From contig VZDJ01000090.1 of assembly GCA_008694505.1 (NCBI GenBank), forward strand, positions 712,034-776,033: DNA of 64,000 bases. Reading direction: 5' to 3'. A program made the translations under genes and the position numbers. The notes under the pieces were generated by a model. That model saw only the letters and a program-made list of their open reading frames with translations, ran no database searches and was not told where the DNA came from. Each line of letters opens with the position of its first letter. The first letter of the stretch is position 1. Of this stretch, positions 61,001 to 64,000 are shown in pieces. The DNA is from Cyanoderma ruficeps (taxonomy: Eukaryota; Chordata; Aves; Passeriformes; Timaliidae).

Positions 61001-63198
61001 GCAACTACCACCTTAATGACTGTTCCACAGAAACTGCTCACCCGGGACACACTGGAAAACATGAAGTCTGAATTTGGCCAGGAACACTAGCCAAGAAGAG
61101 TAAAGTGAAAGGGATAAACCAGGCAGCTCCAGAGGACTGGCTGAACACAAGGACCATACAGTACATTGGTGTCTCCTTACCAATAGCCAAGCGAGTTGGT
61201 TTCTTCCTTGGGGGGTCCCCAGCACTGGAGTTGGTGTCTTCTTCCTTCTGTGGCATTGAGAAGAAATAGGGAAATAAGAATTAAGGGGGCAGGCACACTG
61301 TGGCAAGCCTTAGGGATTGAAATCAAGCTACTCTGAAAAAAAAAGGAAACCAGGCAGAAATAAGTGAGCAATCCATACAACTCAGCATAAGCAGAACTGA
61401 AGCACAGGTGTCCCTCAATTCACCAGGAAAAACAACAGTTGTAGCTCAGGAGAGAAAACTCTGTATCTAATGGAATACACAGACACAGCACAGCAGAACA
61501 AGTTTGAGTGTGTGTACTTTTATTTTTTTACCGGTTTACGTGTCCTTTTGAGGTGCAGGTAGACCCGCTGGCCTGTTTTCTGATAGTGCTTCTCCACATA
61601 CTGCTTCCCAAAGCCCAGGAACGTGTTCATGCAGATATACAGGCCACCATCTGATTCCTGGAAGGAAGGACAAAACTGAAGGGAGGTGGTAAGGAATGCT
61701 ATTCCAGCTGCTAGGATAGGCATGGCAGAGTAGTCATTATTCGTTAAGTCATGGCAACAGCTCATTCCTACATAGCAGCCACAAGCAGCTAGTAAGCAAT
61801 AGGATGGCAAGCCCCAGCCTGGCTGTCCCAGAAGAACAGGTACTTCTGTCATGATGACGTATTTAAAAAACTATTTGTGTGTTCATTTATGGCAGGATGC
61901 TACCAAATCAGGAAAGGCTGAGTTTCCACAAGAGTTTATCTCGTAAAAGGCCCTTAGCACGCGCACATTAAAAGTTCAGAGTATGGTACAATCATTACCA
62001 GCAAAACTGTGGTGCCCTGTCCAAATGGGTCATTCCCAGTGCCATAGGGAATGATGCCAAGCTACACTGTGAGGCAGGTTAACAGACCACTGTTTACTTT
62101 TGCTGTTGTGTTCAAAAGCCTGTGAACAGCTTGGAAACAGATACAGAACGTGCCCCCACCATCCCACCAACAGCTGGAAAACGCCACACTCATTCAGCAG
62201 ATACCCTTTTCAAACTGAAGGTGCAGGGCACCCAAATGCAGAAGCTGGAAAGGAGGGAAAACACTAAGAAGCTTTCAGAAGCTGCCGGGACTGAGACAGA
62301 ATGGGCAGTGCACGGTCAGGCATCACGGTGGAGGTCGGGGAGGGAAAGAGGGCCAGGATACCATGTGCCACTTCCTCGAAGGACGCGTATCTTCCAGCTG
62401 CAGCCCATTTCTGCTGGGCTGGGGCTCACCCCTAACGGGCGCCCGTGAAGAGGCTCAAGTGGGACCTCGCCCCTCGCGCTGCCTCTGCCTCAGCAGGTCC
62501 ACTTAGGCCGAGCGAGGGTAGCGCAGGAAGCGCAGGGATGCCAGCGGGGTGGAGATGGCTGGAGAAGGGACCACTGCCATCTTAATGACACAGCACCGCC
62601 TCGCCCCTCGCCTGCCGGGCCACGCCGCGCGGCCAGGCCGGGGAGGTGGCCCAGACTCGGGCAGGGCGGGACCCCCGGCCCGCCCCCCGCCGCCGAGGGC
62701 GGGCCCGGGACGCGCCCGACCCCCCGCCGGACTACAAGTCCTGGCGAGCCGCCGCACGGAGAGTTCGGGTCGGGGGCACTCCCTCTTCAGGGACTGCCAG
62801 CGAGCCGGGCCGCCGCTGATCGGGATGAGCGCCCTGCCCACGCCCGCCCCGGCCCCAGAACTACAGCCCCCAGCGCACCGCGGGCGGGCGGGGCGCGCCG
62901 CGGGGCACGCCGGGTGCAGTAGTCCGCGAAGGCCCTGCGCGCCGCCCGGGAGCAGCCGCCGCGGCCACCGGGGAACCACAAATCCCGTGAGGCTCCGCGC
63001 GGGCGGCGCCCCGGCTGGCGGCGGGGTGGGAGCCGGCCGCGGCGGGAGCAGCCCGGGCGGGCGGGCGGGCCGGCGGCGGGGCGCGCTTACCGGCGTGTCG
63101 AAAGAGAAGGCGCACTCGTCCTTGTGGACGCGGTCGCCGGCCTTGGGCACCCGGATGGACGGTAACACCGACAGCAGCGCCTCGCTCAGCTCCGCCAT
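49091..63198 (-). CDS. USP5: Ubiquitin-specific protease 5 (isopeptidase T)
   Basis: Deubiquitinase that disassembles free polyubiquitin chains. Twenty exons: 63091-63198, 61532-61657, 61181-61247, 58241-58374, 57795-57940, 57323-57507, 56662-56756, 55932-56125, 55708-55779, 54471-54552, 54223-54348, 53633-53786, 53071-53245, 51697-51785, 51309-51500, 50622-50765, 50323-50468, 50085-50238, 49351-49435, 49091-49184. All are in phase, giving 855 codons (human long form 858). The ZnF-UBP domain lies at about residues 170-280 ([34 protein letters not shown]). Catalytic Cys334 is in [11 protein letters not shown] and His815 in [11 protein letters not shown]. Two UBA domains lie at about 651-696 and 722-762. 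An internal donor at 51377 would drop 23 residues. The start lies in the bidirectional promoter shared with CDCA3. Confidence 0.97.
51786..53070 (-). other. USP5: USP5 intron 13 (no gene seen)
   Basis: AT-rich intron of about 1.3 kb between coding exons. Open frames are short and unrecognised; no clear CR1 landmarks. Confidence 0.7.
58375..61180 (-). other. USP5: USP5 intron 3 (no gene seen)
   Basis: About 2.8 kb without recognisable exons, repeats or RNA genes. Only short frames of random appearance. Confidence 0.65.
62729..62994. promoter_or_regulatory. Cluster of ZNF143/THAP11-like sites in USP5 intron 1
   Basis: Four elements resembling ACTACA(N2)TCCCAGCATGC: ACTACAAGTCCTGGCGAGCC from 62730, ACTACAGCCCCCAGCGCACC from 62860, a reverse copy at 62904-62923 (ACTACTGCACCCGGCGTGCC on -) and ACCACAAATCCCGTGAGGCT at 62975-62994. 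They lie in the CpG island downstream of USP5 exon 1. Confidence 0.5.
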
Positions 63199-63621
63199 GA
63201 CAGCGGCTCACCGCGGCACCGCCCACAGCCCCGCCCCGCCCAATCGCAGCCCGGCGCGGTCAGGCGGGTCCTAGCCAATCGGCAGCGAGTCTGGAGGCCG
63301 GACTCGCAGTGCCGACCCGCCGGTTCGCCCAATCGCAACCGCCCTTCGGCCATCGCGGAAGGCGGTGCCGGGCCCTTCGACCAATAATTGCGTACAGAGG
63401 GGCGAGGGCCCGGGTCTACCCCAGAAGATTGACAGCGAGGCGAGGCGGGACGTGACGAGCGGGGACTGCAGGGCCGACGGGCTGGCGGGGCGGGGAGATG
63501 GGCGTGGCACCATGAGCCCCGCCCCCCGCGGAGCGGCCAATGGGCGGCGGCACCGCCCGGCGCGCGGGAGATTCGAACGGCGCGTCCGGCGGGGCAGGGG
63601 CGCAGTGCGGCCGCCGCCGCC
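63199..63621. promoter_or_regulatory. Bidirectional USP5/CDCA3 promoter with CCAAT boxes
   Basis: Only 423 bp separate the two start codons. The interval is CpG-rich with GC boxes and five CCAAT boxes, all on +, at 63240, 63275, 63329, 63381 and 63537. NF-Y-bound CCAAT boxes are typical of G2/M promoters and of bidirectional promoters. Confidence 0.8.
63563..63577 (+). promoter_or_regulatory. CDCA3: CDE/CHR cell-cycle element of CDCA3
   Basis: CGCGG (63563-63567), a 4-bp spacer and TTCGAA (63572-63577). This is the spacing of tandem CDE/CHR sites bound by DREAM and MuvB complexes in late cell-cycle genes. It lies 45 bp before the CDCA3 start codon and 30 bp after the nearest CCAAT box. Confidence 0.55.
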
Positions 63622-63938
63622 ATGGGGGCCTCCGGCAGCGCCCCCGCCACCCCGGCCGCGCCCCGCAACAAGCACCTGGCGCACGTCACCGACCCCCGCT
63701 CCCCCACCGCCGGCATCCTGCGCACCCCCATCGAGGTAGGCGCCCTCCCGCCGCCGCTTCCCTTTGCGTGGCTCCGGCCCGCCGCCCCCACGGCTGCCCT
63801 CTCCGCAGGTGGTGAGCTCCCCGGCGGGCAGCCCGCAGCCCAGCCCCGCCGAGCCGCCGGCGGGCACCGGCCAGGAGCGGGACCCACGGTCGCCCACGCC
63901 CGGCATCTCCCGCACGCCCATGAGAGCCGTGTCGAGTG
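63622..63938 (+). CDS. CDCA3: Cell division cycle associated 3 (TOME-1), first two exons (partial)
   Basis: CDCA3 is a late cell-cycle protein that recruits the mitotic inhibitor kinase Wee1 for SCF-dependent degradation and is itself degraded by APC/C. Exon 1 is 63622-63735 (38 codons, ending at a GTAGGC donor) and exon 2 is 63809-63938 (130 bp, GTGAGT donor); the remainder lies past the right edge. The N-terminus has the family pattern NKHLAHVTDPRSPTAGILRTPI, and exon 2 repeats it as DPRSPTPGISRTPM. Both contain SP/TP sites suited to CDK phosphorylation. The start Met has a good Kozak context (GCCGCCATGG). Divergent from USP5. Confidence 0.92.
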
Positions 63939-64000
63939 GTGAGTGAAGCCGCCGTGGGTGGGCGGGCTGGGGGGCTCCTGCAGGGGAGGCTCACCCCGTC

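Overview
The window is a stretch of bird chromosome (genomic DNA with introns). Three things point to this: every gene is split into exons with GT-AG junctions, the interspersed repeats are CR1-type LINEs (the dominant avian retroelement), and the gene order is the vertebrate block known from human 12p13: CDCA3 - USP5 - TPI1 - LRRC23 - ENO2 - ATN1. The species cannot be fixed from the sequence. CDCA3 lies on the + strand; the other five genes lie on the - strand.

Layout from left to right. 1-4629: coding exons of ATN1 (atrophin-1), truncated at the left edge. 4630-20084: its large first intron, rich in CR1 fragments, several of them in sense on + and so antisense to ATN1. 19150-21420: a CpG island with a probable non-coding first exon. 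21420-26670: spacer, with a small isolated CpG-rich spot at 25260-25440. 27402-32994: complete ENO2 (11 coding exons, 434 aa); its first exon is probably near 35828-35900. 36473-42109: complete LRRC23 (7 coding exons, 330 aa). 42330-45650: spacer with CR1 pieces where mammals carry SPSB2. 46101-48360: complete TPI1 (7 exons, 248 aa). 49091-63198: complete USP5 (20 exons, 855 aa). 63199-63621: short bidirectional promoter. 63622-63938: first two exons of CDCA3, truncated at the right edge.

Exon coordinates were derived by hand from splice consensus, reading phase and family knowledge. The ENO2, TPI1, USP5 and LRRC23 models close in frame from start to stop at family-typical lengths.

The genes are neighbours by ancient synteny and do not form a pathway, although TPI1 and ENO2 are both glycolytic enzymes. 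The most interesting material is regulatory: RFX X-boxes at LRRC23 and in the ATN1 CpG island, hypoxia-type and MEF2-type motifs in TPI1 intron 1, a ZNF143/THAP11-like cluster in USP5 intron 1, and a CCAAT plus CDE/CHR cell-cycle promoter at CDCA3. A protein-like frame inside an LRRC23 intron, broken by a 13-bp tandem duplication, could not be identified. No convincing novel multi-gene system was found.
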